Of a stretch of 12,957 bases of DNA, positions 1-6,324 are shown piece after piece. A program made the position numbers and the translations under genes. Numbering within the stretch: the stretch's first letter is position 1; each line of letters begins with the position of its first letter. The stretch covers positions 1-12,957 of the forward strand of contig DASZOV010000154.1 of the NCBI GenBank assembly GCA_035550595.1, read 5' to 3'. The stretch comes from CALFMR01 sp035550595 (lineage in GTDB: Bacteria; Acidobacteriota; Vicinamibacteria; Vicinamibacterales; SCN-69-37). The notes beneath the pieces are model-generated. The model did not search any database. It was not told where the DNA came from and worked only from the letters and a program-made list of their open reading frames with translations.

Positions 1-873
<873 letters not shown>

Positions 874-903
874 AATGAGTTCTGTGCACGCGCGATCGCC
901 GCG

Positions 904-1230
904 CTAAAGCGAAAAAGACGTCCCGCAGCCGCACGTGCTCTTCGCCTGCGGGTTCTCGAAGATGAAGCCGCGGCTGAGCAGGCCCGTGTCGTAGTCGAGC
1001 GTCGTGCCGTCGAGCACGCGGTGGCTGCGTGGATCGATCCACACCTTCACGCCGCTGGGACCGTCGAACACCAGGTCGCCCTCGCGCGGCGCGGGCTCCC
1101 AGGCGAAGACGTACTCGAAGCCTGAGCAACCGCCCGCCTTGACGCCGACCCGCAGGCCGGTCGCCTCGACGTACTGCTTCTCGAGCAGCTTCTGAATCTG
1201 ACGTGCGGCGTTTTCCGTGACCCTGATCAT
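904..1230 (-). CDS. A-type iron-sulfur carrier protein (SufA/IscA/HesB family)
   Basis: The 108-residue product begins MIRVTENAARQIQKLL. It has the three family cysteines: C35 in AGGCSGFEY, and C100 and C102 in the C-terminal TCGCGTSF. A-type carriers bind iron or Fe-S clusters through these and deliver clusters to target proteins. Length is normal for the family (about 105-125). I chose the ATG at 1230; a longer reading from 1281 adds 17 residues with no family similarity. The gene is the second of three on the minus strand: 43 bp after the Rrf2 regulator and 30 bp before sufB. SufA, IscA and ErpA cannot be told apart reliably from sequence alone; the suf context favours a SufA-like role. 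Confidence 0.93.
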   Translation of the reverse strand: MIRVTENAARQIQKLLEKQYVEATGLRVGVKAGGCSGFEYVFAWEPAPREGDLVFDGPSGVKVWIDPRSHRVLDGTTLDYDTGLLSRGFIFENPQAKSTCGCGTSFSL

Positions 1231-1273
1231 GATGTGCTGTCGATCAGTGCCGCCGTCCTCGGCGACACGTCCT

Positions 1274-1747
1274 TCATCCATTCGATCCCGGCGTCTTGCG
1301 CACGAACGCGACCGGCGCCGTGCCGGGTGGCGGAATCATCGCCATGTCGGCGGCCAGTTCGGCCACCGACGTCGCGCCGAGCGCGGCGGCAATCCGATCC
1401 TTCAGCCGCCACAGCGGATCGCGGATGTTGCACTTCGCGTACTGATCGCAACTGTGATCGACATCCGAACAAGCCGTCACCGTCAGCGGCCCGTCGACCG
1501 CCTGGATGACGTCGACCACCGAAATCGACGCAGCCGGCCGGCTCAGTCCGTACCCGCCGCGAATGCCCTGGTGCGAATCCAGGAGATGTGCGCGCACGAG
1601 CTTCTGCAGGACCTTCGCGAGCAGCTCCGCGGGAATGTCGTAGGCCTCGGCCAGTTCACGAGCCGACAAGGCGCCCTGATCGGCGTGCGCGGCCAAGTGC
1701 CGCATGGCCAACAGCGCGTAGTCCGCTTTCTTCGAGAGCCTCAACAT
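1274..1747 (-). CDS. Rrf2/IscR-family transcriptional regulator of the suf operon
   Basis: The 157-residue product begins MLRLSKKADYALLAMRHLAA, the standard start of the Rrf2 winged helix-turn-helix. Residues about 1-65 form the DNA-binding domain with the wing around GIRGGYGLSR. Three cysteines, C93, C100 and C106 (C-x6-C-x5-C), sit where IscR and SUF regulators bind a [2Fe-2S] cluster; IscR spacing is C-x5-C-x5-C, so this one has one extra residue. The IscR histidine ligand three residues after the last Cys is an Arg here (R109). ATG at 1747 was chosen because the Rrf2 domain begins there and GAGG lies upstream; the reading from 1894 only adds intergenic DNA. As first gene of the suf operon it most likely senses Fe-S status and autoregulates suf expression. 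This function is inferred from position and cysteines. Confidence 0.9.
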   Translation of the reverse strand: MLRLSKKADYALLAMRHLAAHADQGALSARELAEAYDIPAELLAKVLQKLVRAHLLDSHQGIRGGYGLSRPAASISVVDVIQAVDGPLTVTACSDVDHSCDQYAKCNIRDPLWRLKDRIAAALGATSVAELAADMAMIPPPGTAPVAFVRKTPGSNG

Positions 1748-1781
1748 GAATCGCCTCGCGGAAGTCCGACCGAACAAGTCC

Positions 1782-1810
1782 ATCTTAACGGCTGCGACAA
1801 GGTCAGACAA
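1782..1810 (-). promoter_or_regulatory. Candidate sigma70 promoter of the suf operon with GACAAG direct repeats
   Basis: On the minus strand TTGTCT (1810-1805) and TAAGAT (1787-1782) are separated by exactly 17 bp. This predicts transcription starting near 1775, about 28 nt before the regulator ATG. GAGG upstream of that ATG serves as a ribosome site. The -35 end is covered by two direct repeats of GACAAG (plus-strand 1796-1801 and 1806-1811), one helical turn apart, a possible regulator half-site pair. I found no copy of the E. coli type 1 IscR motif. Confidence 0.5.
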
Positions 1811-1944
1811 GCCTTCCGCGCCATCTAACTCGTTGATGAGACGGGTCTTAATTAGCACCGTCGCGCGTGGAGAAGGCCGGCGGTCGACGGACATTGAGAC
1901 GACCGATCCGTCAGATGTGACCTCCGCTGTCCGGCCTCCCCCGC

Positions 1945-1950
1945 TACACT
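1945..1950 (+). promoter_or_regulatory. -10 element of rmuC, predicted leaderless
   Basis: TACACT ends exactly 6 nt before the rmuC ATG at 1957, and no Shine-Dalgarno is present. In sigma70 promoters the first transcribed base lies about 7 nt after the hexamer, which would be the A of the ATG. No convincing -35 hexamer is seen. Confidence 0.45.
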
Positions 1951-1956
1951 GACGCG

Positions 1957-3261
1957 ATGTTCGACGTTCTCGTTGCCGGCCTCGTCGGCGCCTGCCTCGG
2001 CGCCGCGCTCGTCGCGATCTTCTGGCTGCGCGATCGCCAGCCGCTCGTGCGCGATGCCGCGCGCCTCGAGGCCGAACGCAATGCCGCGACGCAGGCCGCC
2101 GAGGCGCAACGCACCGCGCTCGCCGACAACCAACAGCAGCTCCGCGACGCGTTCGCCGCGCTCGCCCATTCGGCGCTCGCCGACAATCGGCGCGATTTCC
2201 TGACGAACGCCGAGTCGCTCTTCCAACCCGTCCGCGAGTCGCTCACGCGCGTGCAGGAACGGCTGGCCGAAGTGGACAAAGCGCGCGAAGGCTCGTTCCG
2301 CTCTGTTGCGACGAGCCTGCAGTCACTCGCCGCCGCCGAAGAACAACTCCGCACGACGACCGAGCAGCTCTCGCGCGCGCTGCGCTCGCCGAACGTCCGC
2401 GGCAAATGGGGCGAGATCCAGTTGAAGCGGATCGTGGAACTCGCCGGCATGCTCGGCCAGTGCGACTTCTCGGAGAAGCCGAACGCGACGACGGCGGACG
2501 GCCAGCGTCAGACGCCGGACCTCGTCATTCGCCTCCCCGGCGGCGCCAACGTCGTCGTCGACGCGAAGGTGCCGATCGACGCGTACCTCGCGGCGACGAA
2601 CGCGACGAGTGAAGAGGTGCGCGCCCGGCAGCTCGGCGCGCATGCGCGGCAGGTGCGCGATCACGTGCGCGCGCTGGGATCGAAGGAGTACTGGCGGCAG
2701 TTCGATCCGGCACCCGAGCTGGTCGTGATGTTCCTGCCGCTCGAGCCGCTGTTGTCGGTGGCGTTCGAACAGGACGGCGCGCTGCTCGAAGAAGCGGCGC
2801 GGCTCCACGTCATTCCCGCGACGCCGATGACGCTCCTGGCGCTGCTGAAGGCCGTCGCCTACGGCTGGCAGCAGCAGGCCGTCGCCGACAACGCTCGCGA
2901 GATTCAGGCGCTCGGCCGCGATCTCTACGAGCGGCTCGCGACGATGACCGCGCACATCGAAGGCGTGGGACGCAATCTGCGCGATGCGTCGACGAGCTAC
3001 AACCAGGCGGTGAGCTCGCTCGAGCAGCGCGTGCTGCCGGCGGCGCGCCGGTTCAAGGATCTCGGCGTGGGCGCGTCCAAGACGCTCGATCCTCTCGACG
3101 CGATCGATCCCGATCTTCGACCCATCGTCAAACCGGAGCTGCTCGGAGCGGTCGACGACGAGCCGTCGATGATGACTTCGGCCGATCGTCCCGCGACCGA
3201 GTCGCAGAACGCCGCGATCGATCGCGACTTGGCCGCTACTTCAACTCGACCGTCAGACTGA
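1957..3261 (+). CDS. rmuC: DNA recombination protein RmuC
   Basis: The 434-residue protein has a single N-terminal membrane segment (about residues 4-24), then a long Ala/Glu/Arg-rich helical region (about 33-140) typical of the RmuC coiled coil, then the RmuC domain. Diagnostic segments are RGKWGEIQLKRIVELAGM (148-165), PDLVIRLPGG (187-196) and VVVDAKVPIDAYLAA (199-213). The last contains the D-x-K residues (D202, K204) of the restriction-endonuclease-like fold. RmuC family members limit recombination at inverted repeats and are thought to be membrane-anchored nucleases; the biochemical activity is not firmly established. The acidic C-terminal tail after about residue 385 is poorly conserved. 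Start at 1957 matches the membrane segment. The gene is divergent from the suf regulator and its 3' end overlaps the convergent SIMPL gene by 26 bp. Confidence 0.93.
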   Translation: MFDVLVAGLVGACLGAALVAIFWLRDRQPLVRDAARLEAERNAATQAAEAQRTALADNQQQLRDAFAALAHSALADNRRDFLTNAESLFQPVRESLTRVQERLAEVDKAREGSFRSVATSLQSLAAAEEQLRTTTEQLSRALRSPNVRGKWGEIQLKRIVELAGMLGQCDFSEKPNATTADGQRQTPDLVIRLPGGANVVVDAKVPIDAYLAATNATSEEVRARQLGAHARQVRDHVRALGSKEYWRQFDPAPELVVMFLPLEPLLSVAFEQDGALLEEAARLHVIPATPMTLLALLKAVAYGWQQQAVADNAREIQALGRDLYERLATMTAHIEGVGRNLRDASTSYNQAVSSLEQRVLPAARRFKDLGVGASKTLDPLDAIDPDLRPIVKPELLGAVDDEPSMMTSADRPATESQNAAIDRDLAATSTRPSD

Positions 3262-3937
3262 CGCGCGCGTCGACATCGATCTCGCCGGGCGTGATCGGCG
3301 TCGAGACGTCCTTGGCCACCGCGCGTTCGGCCGCCATGTACATCGGACGCGGCGCGGGCGCGCCCATGTTCTGATCGTCGATGCGCACGACCGAGCCCAG
3401 CGTCCGCTTGGCGCCGGCGGCAATCGCTTCCGCCCGCGCGAGCGCGGCCTGCACGGCCAGTCCCAGCGCTTCGCGTTCGGCGCCCTCTCGATCCTTCAGG
3501 TCGAAGCGCGGCCCGGTGATTGAAATCGTCGAGCTGCGGATGTTGTCGGCGGCGTCGATGACATCGCCGAGCTTCGTCAGGTCGTCGACGCGGACTTCGA
3601 TCTGGTTGTGCGCGACGTAGCCCTTGACGGTGCCGCGGCCGTTGTTCCATTCCATCTCGGGCGTCAACGAATAGCCCGTCGTCCGAATCGCATCGGCGGC
3701 GACGCCCGCCGCTTTGAGCGCGTTCTGGACGTTCGTCATCGCCTCGGCGCCGATGCGGCGCGCTTCGGCGGCGCGCGCGTCGCGTCCGTCGGCAGCGACG
3801 GTCAGCCACGCGCGATCAGGGGCGCGCGTGACGGTCGCGTCCCCCTGCGTCACGACAACGGGTCGGTCGACGGTCTGAGCGGCGGCGGGCACGGCAGCCA
3901 GCGTGAACGCGAGGACGGCGATGGTTTTCGTGATCAT
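3236..3937 (-). CDS. SIMPL (DUF541) domain secreted protein
   Basis: The 233-residue product starts with a clear signal peptide (MITKTIAVLAFTLAAVPAAA, cleavage predicted before Q21). It then has the SIMPL/DUF541 pattern: a first strand VVVTQGDATVTRAPDRAWLT, the TTGYSLTPEMEW segment, GYVAHNQIEVRVDDL, and a C-terminal stretch ending VDARVSLTVEL. It is therefore exported, probably to the periplasm. Family members have been linked to oxidative-stress protection and to signalling-complex assembly, but no biochemical role is known for most; I assign none. It is convergent with rmuC, sharing the last 26 bp, and lies 237 bp downstream of the next minus-strand gene. Upstream is a -10 element at leaderless spacing. 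Confidence 0.88.
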   Translation of the reverse strand: MITKTIAVLAFTLAAVPAAAQTVDRPVVVTQGDATVTRAPDRAWLTVAADGRDARAAEARRIGAEAMTNVQNALKAAGVAADAIRTTGYSLTPEMEWNNGRGTVKGYVAHNQIEVRVDDLTKLGDVIDAADNIRSSTISITGPRFDLKDREGAEREALGLAVQAALARAEAIAAGAKRTLGSVVRIDDQNMGAPAPRPMYMAAERAVAKDVSTPITPGEIDVDARVSLTVELK

Positions 3938-3943
3938 GCCGCC

Positions 3944-3949
3944 AGCATA
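3944..3949 (-). promoter_or_regulatory. -10 element of the SIMPL gene, predicted leaderless
   Basis: On the minus strand TATGCT is followed by exactly 6 nt (GGCGGC) and then the ATG at 3937. This places the expected first transcribed base on the start codon. There is no Shine-Dalgarno between them. Confidence 0.45.
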
Positions 3950-4166
3950 GCCAGCAGGGACGCCAGCGGCAATGAGAATGACGGAACGCGGAATCTGGGA
4001 GGAACAGCGGGTCCCGGCGCACGAGCAGGCGGCGCTCGGACGTCAGAGGCGGCGCGTTGGGCCGGCGTCAGCACCTCCGACATCAGGCTCACGCCGCTCC
4101 ACGTCGAGAGCGTCGAGGCCCGCCGCGAAGTACAGACGATGGCCGGCGGATTCCAGTCGGCGCCCG
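3950..4166. other. Gap between the SIMPL and 144-residue genes, no gene recognised
   Basis: About 230 bp separate the start of the SIMPL gene from the stop of the upstream minus-strand gene. Open frames exist on both strands, but their translations are Arg- or Pro-rich with no recognisable domain or plausible start. I see no RNA gene and no repeat here except the small hairpin at its right edge (4167-4185). Confidence 0.5.
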
Positions 4167-4185
4167 GACGGCCGCTATGGCCGTC
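4167..4185. other. Small hairpin over the stop codon of the 144-residue gene
   Basis: GACGGCC and GGCCGTC form a perfect 7-bp stem with a 5-nt loop, and the minus-strand stop codon (4175-4177) lies in the loop. There is no T-run on either side, so a rho-independent terminator is not well supported. It may still mark a transcript end. Confidence 0.3.
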
Positions 4186-4609
4186 GCATGAGACGCGGGA
4201 CCGCCGCCACGATGAATGCGGCGACGTCCTCTTCCGCGAGTTCGCTCACGGGCTTCCCGCGGCCGAGTGGTTGCTCGTCGACGAGCACGCCCTGGCGGCG
4301 GCGCGTGACGCTGACGCGGCCCAAGACGACGGGTCGATCGCCGCTCGCATCGAATTCGACCTCGAGATAGGTCTCGGGCGACGACGCGGACGCGAGCCGT
4401 GCGCCGCCGGCAGGCGTGTGCACGACGAACGACTGGCCGGCGGCGACGAGCACCGATGCGGACTGGCGCATTAGCGGCACGACGACGTCCGCGAGAAACG
4501 CCTCGTACTCCTTCGTCGCGGTGTCGAAGGCTTCGCGCCGCGCCGCGGCGTCCTTCCGCGCGTCATCGAGTGCGTGCAAGATGCGTTTCCGGAGATCCGA
4601 GACATCCAT
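4175..4609 (-). CDS. Conserved-looking protein of unknown function, 144 residues
   Basis: I do not recognise a named family. The product begins MDVSDLRKRILHALDDARKD. The first ~55 residues look alpha-helical and highly charged, followed by an alternating beta-rich part from about FVVHTPAGGARLAS through YLEVEFDASG, VVLGRVSVTRR and GVLVDEQPLG, and a closing helix (EEDVAAFIVAAVPRLM). There is no signal peptide, membrane segment or Cys cluster, so it is probably cytosolic. The frame is supported by balanced amino-acid use, a -10-like TAGAAT at 4636-4631 and a GAGG about 10 nt before the ATG. It is divergent from the manganese regulator across 122 bp; I see no evidence that it belongs to that pathway. 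Confidence 0.7.
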   Translation of the reverse strand: MDVSDLRKRILHALDDARKDAAARREAFDTATKEYEAFLADVVVPLMRQSASVLVAAGQSFVVHTPAGGARLASASSPETYLEVEFDASGDRPVVLGRVSVTRRRQGVLVDEQPLGRGKPVSELAEEDVAAFIVAAVPRLMRRP

Positions 4610-4630
4610 TTTCGACAGGCCTCGCCGCTC

Positions 4631-4636
4631 ATTCTA
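4631..4636 (-). promoter_or_regulatory. -10-like element upstream of the 144-residue gene
   Basis: TAGAAT on the minus strand lies 21 nt before the ATG at 4609, giving a short leader of about 15 nt that carries GGCGAGG. Unlike several neighbours this gene therefore appears to have a conventional, if short, 5' untranslated region. No matching -35 hexamer was found. Confidence 0.35.
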
Positions 4637-4716
4637 TCTGTCGCGGCCGCTGCCCCGGGCACGCCGCACGTCCGATCGAGCGGTCGCCCGGACGTCACCT
4701 CCGTGCGACCCGTCCG

Positions 4717-4725
4717 CATAATAAT
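4717..4725 (+). promoter_or_regulatory. -10 element of mntR, predicted leaderless
   Basis: The AT-rich string CATAATAAT offers AATAAT (4720-4725), ending 6 nt before the ATG at 4732, or CATAAT (4717-4722), 9 nt before it. No Shine-Dalgarno lies between. The dyad found before the downstream barrel gene is absent here, so there is no sign of autoregulation through that operator. Confidence 0.4.
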
Positions 4726-4731
4726 GGCGCG

Positions 4732-5418
4732 ATGCTCCCGTCGCAGACCGTCGAGAACTATCTGAAGACGATCTTTCTGGCGCAGGAAGCGGCGTCCGAC
4801 GCGGCGCCGCTCGTGCCCGTCGGCCAGATCGCCTCGGCGCTCGGCGTCGTCCCTGGCACGGCGACGACCATGGTCAAGGCGCTGGCCGATTCGGGCCTGG
4901 TGCGCTACGAGCCGTACATGGGCGTGCGACTGACGCCGGCCGGCGAGAAACTGGCCGGCCTCGTGCTGCGCCGGCATCGGCTCGTCGAGTTGTTCCTCGT
5001 GCAGGTGCTCGGCATGAGCTGGACCGACGTGCACGACGAGGCCGAGCGACTCGAGCACGCGGTGTCGGACGAGCTCATCGAACGCATCGACGAGATGCTC
5101 GGTCATCCGTCGGTCGACCCGCACGGCGATCCCATCCCGACGTCGGAAGGCACGATGGCACAGACGACGTCGGTCGATCTCGTCCACGCGCCACTCGGGA
5201 CGCCGCTCGTCGTCGAACGCGTGCTCGACCAGGACGCGGCGTTCCTGCGCTTCATCGAGGAACGCCAGCTCAAGCCCGGCAGCCGGGTCGTCGTCGACGC
5301 GCGTGACACGGCCGCTGACTGCATCCAGGTGCGCGCCGAATCGGGCGACGTGACGACTCTGGGGCTTCGGGCTGCGCAGAAAGTCATGGTCGGTTCCGGC
5401 GACACGTCGGGCGACTGA
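4732..5418 (+). CDS. mntR: DtxR/MntR-family metal-dependent transcriptional repressor (long form)
   Basis: The 228-residue product begins MLPSQTVENYLKTIF. It has an N-terminal winged helix (about 1-70), the metal-binding dimerisation domain (about 71-140) and a C-terminal SH3/FeoA-like domain (about 150-222), the standard long DtxR layout. Aligning by eye to DtxR, H82, E86, H101, E108 and H109 match its H79, E83, H98, E105 and H106. The DtxR Cys102 position is Glu (E105), as in MntR, and the Met10 position is Asn (N9) rather than MntR's Asp. This, and the mntH gene two genes downstream, favour manganese over iron sensing. ATG at 4732 was chosen because the family N-terminus starts there; the longer frame from 4399 is antisense to another gene. 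The likely target is the tandem dyad at 5457-5496. Confidence 0.88.
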   Translation: MLPSQTVENYLKTIFLAQEAASDAAPLVPVGQIASALGVVPGTATTMVKALADSGLVRYEPYMGVRLTPAGEKLAGLVLRRHRLVELFLVQVLGMSWTDVHDEAERLEHAVSDELIERIDEMLGHPSVDPHGDPIPTSEGTMAQTTSVDLVHAPLGTPLVVERVLDQDAAFLRFIEERQLKPGSRVVVDARDTAADCIQVRAESGDVTTLGLRAAQKVMVGSGDTSGD

Positions 5419-5429
5419 ACGCGGGCCGC

Positions 5430-5458
5430 TTGCGTTCAGGTAGCGACAGGCGTATGAT
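5430..5458 (+). promoter_or_regulatory. Candidate promoter of the barrel-mntH operon
   Basis: TTGCGT (5430-5435) and TATGAT (5453-5458) are separated by exactly 17 bp, predicting a start near 5465. The -10 hexamer overlaps the first operator dyad and the predicted start lies inside it, so a bound repressor would block polymerase directly. Confidence 0.5.
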
Positions 5459-5496
5459 TTTGAACAGTCAAAATTAATACTCTGACTTATCAAAAT
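5457..5496 (+). promoter_or_regulatory. Tandem operator dyads, probable MntR boxes
   Basis: ATTTTGAACAGTCAAAAT (5457-5474) is a perfect 7+4+7 inverted repeat. A second, imperfect copy, ACTCTGA-CTTA-TCAAAAT, occupies 5479-5496, offset by 22 bp or about two helical turns, so two dimers could bind the same DNA face. The block is strongly AT-rich in a GC-rich window. It lies between mntR and the barrel-mntH pair and overlaps the predicted promoter. Assignment to MntR is by context; I did not match it to a published box. Confidence 0.65.
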
Positions 5497-5513
5497 CGCG
5501 CGCCATTGCTCAT

Positions 5514-6320
5514 ATGCCCGTTACTTGCCTGGCACCTCTCGTCGCTTTGCTGCTCCAACAGCCCGTCGCCGCGCCAGCCGCCGAGCCACCATCCATTTCG
5601 GACAACAGCTTCCTGATTGAAGAGGCGTACAACCAGGACCGCGGCGTCGTGCAGCACATCTCGCTCTTCACGCGCGAGTGGCGGTCGGGCGCGTACCTGT
5701 ACAGCTTCACGCAGGAATGGCCCGTCGATGCTGCGCCCGCGCACCAGTTGAGCTACACGATCCAGGTGCCGTCCGAGGGCGACGGCGCGGAGTTCGGCGA
5801 CCTCTGGTTCAACTGGCGGTATCAGAGCGTCAGCCGCGATCGACTCGCGATCGCACCACGCGTCAGCGTGTCGGCACCGACCGGCGACGCGAGCCGCGGA
5901 CTCGGCGCTGGCGGCGTGGGCGTGCAGGCGGCGCTGCCGGTCAGCGTGCGCGCGGGCGATCGCTTCGTCCTGCACTCGAACCTGTCCGGCACGATCGTGC
6001 CGCATGGCCGCGACGAGACCGGCAATCGCGCGGCGACGGGCGCCATCATGGTCGGCCAGAGCGTCGTCTGGCTGACGTCGCCGCGATTCAACGTGTTCTG
6101 TGAAGCGCTGGTGAACCGCGAGTCCGCGGTCACCGGACCGGGGACGAGCGCGTGGGACACGACCGTCGTGATCGATCCGGCCGTGCGCTGGGCGTACAAC
6201 TTTCACAGCGGCCTGCAGATCGTGCCCGGCGTCGGATTTCCCATCACGCTGCACGGCAGTCCCGACGAACGATGGAGCGTGCTCGGCTATCTGAGCTTCG
6301 AGCACCCGTTCACCAGGTAG
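5514..6320 (+). CDS. Secreted beta-rich protein, probable outer-membrane channel linked to MntH
   Basis: The 268-residue product has a short N-terminal signal sequence (MPVTCLAPLVALLLQQPVAA, cleavage around residues 20-23). About 245 residues of alternating amphipathic segments rich in aromatic and polar residues follow, such as LYSFTQEW, LSYTIQV, DLWFNWRYQS, IAPRVSVSAPTG and RFVLHSNLSGTI. It ends GYLSFEHPFTR, with the aromatic two residues short of the terminus. This looks like a small outer-membrane beta-barrel of perhaps 10-12 strands. The opening SDNSFLIEEAYNQDRGVVQH is unusually polar and distinctive. No start codon lies upstream in frame before a stop, so ATG 5514 is secure. It is 4 bp before mntH, hence co-transcribed, and sits under the tandem operators. 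I infer a channel bringing Mn(II) through the outer membrane, as MnoP does in Bradyrhizobium; homology to MnoP is not claimed. Confidence 0.75.
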   Translation: MPVTCLAPLVALLLQQPVAAPAAEPPSISDNSFLIEEAYNQDRGVVQHISLFTREWRSGAYLYSFTQEWPVDAAPAHQLSYTIQVPSEGDGAEFGDLWFNWRYQSVSRDRLAIAPRVSVSAPTGDASRGLGAGGVGVQAALPVSVRAGDRFVLHSNLSGTIVPHGRDETGNRAATGAIMVGQSVVWLTSPRFNVFCEALVNRESAVTGPGTSAWDTTVVIDPAVRWAYNFHSGLQIVPGVGFPITLHGSPDERWSVLGYLSFEHPFTR

Positions 6321-6324
6321 CGTC

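Noticed and set aside
3608..4474. 288-codon plus-strand open frame across the SIMPL gene, gap and 144-residue gene
   Set aside because: Low-complexity Arg/Gly/Asp-rich translation that overlaps two better-supported genes.
4471..5493. 340-codon minus-strand open frame antisense to mntR
   Set aside because: Composition is the antisense type, and it covers the operator and the regulator gene.
5419..5513. Manganese riboswitch (yybP-ykoY type) before the barrel gene
   Set aside because: The predicted leader is only about 50 nt and AT-rich dyads fill it; I see no helices of that riboswitch class.
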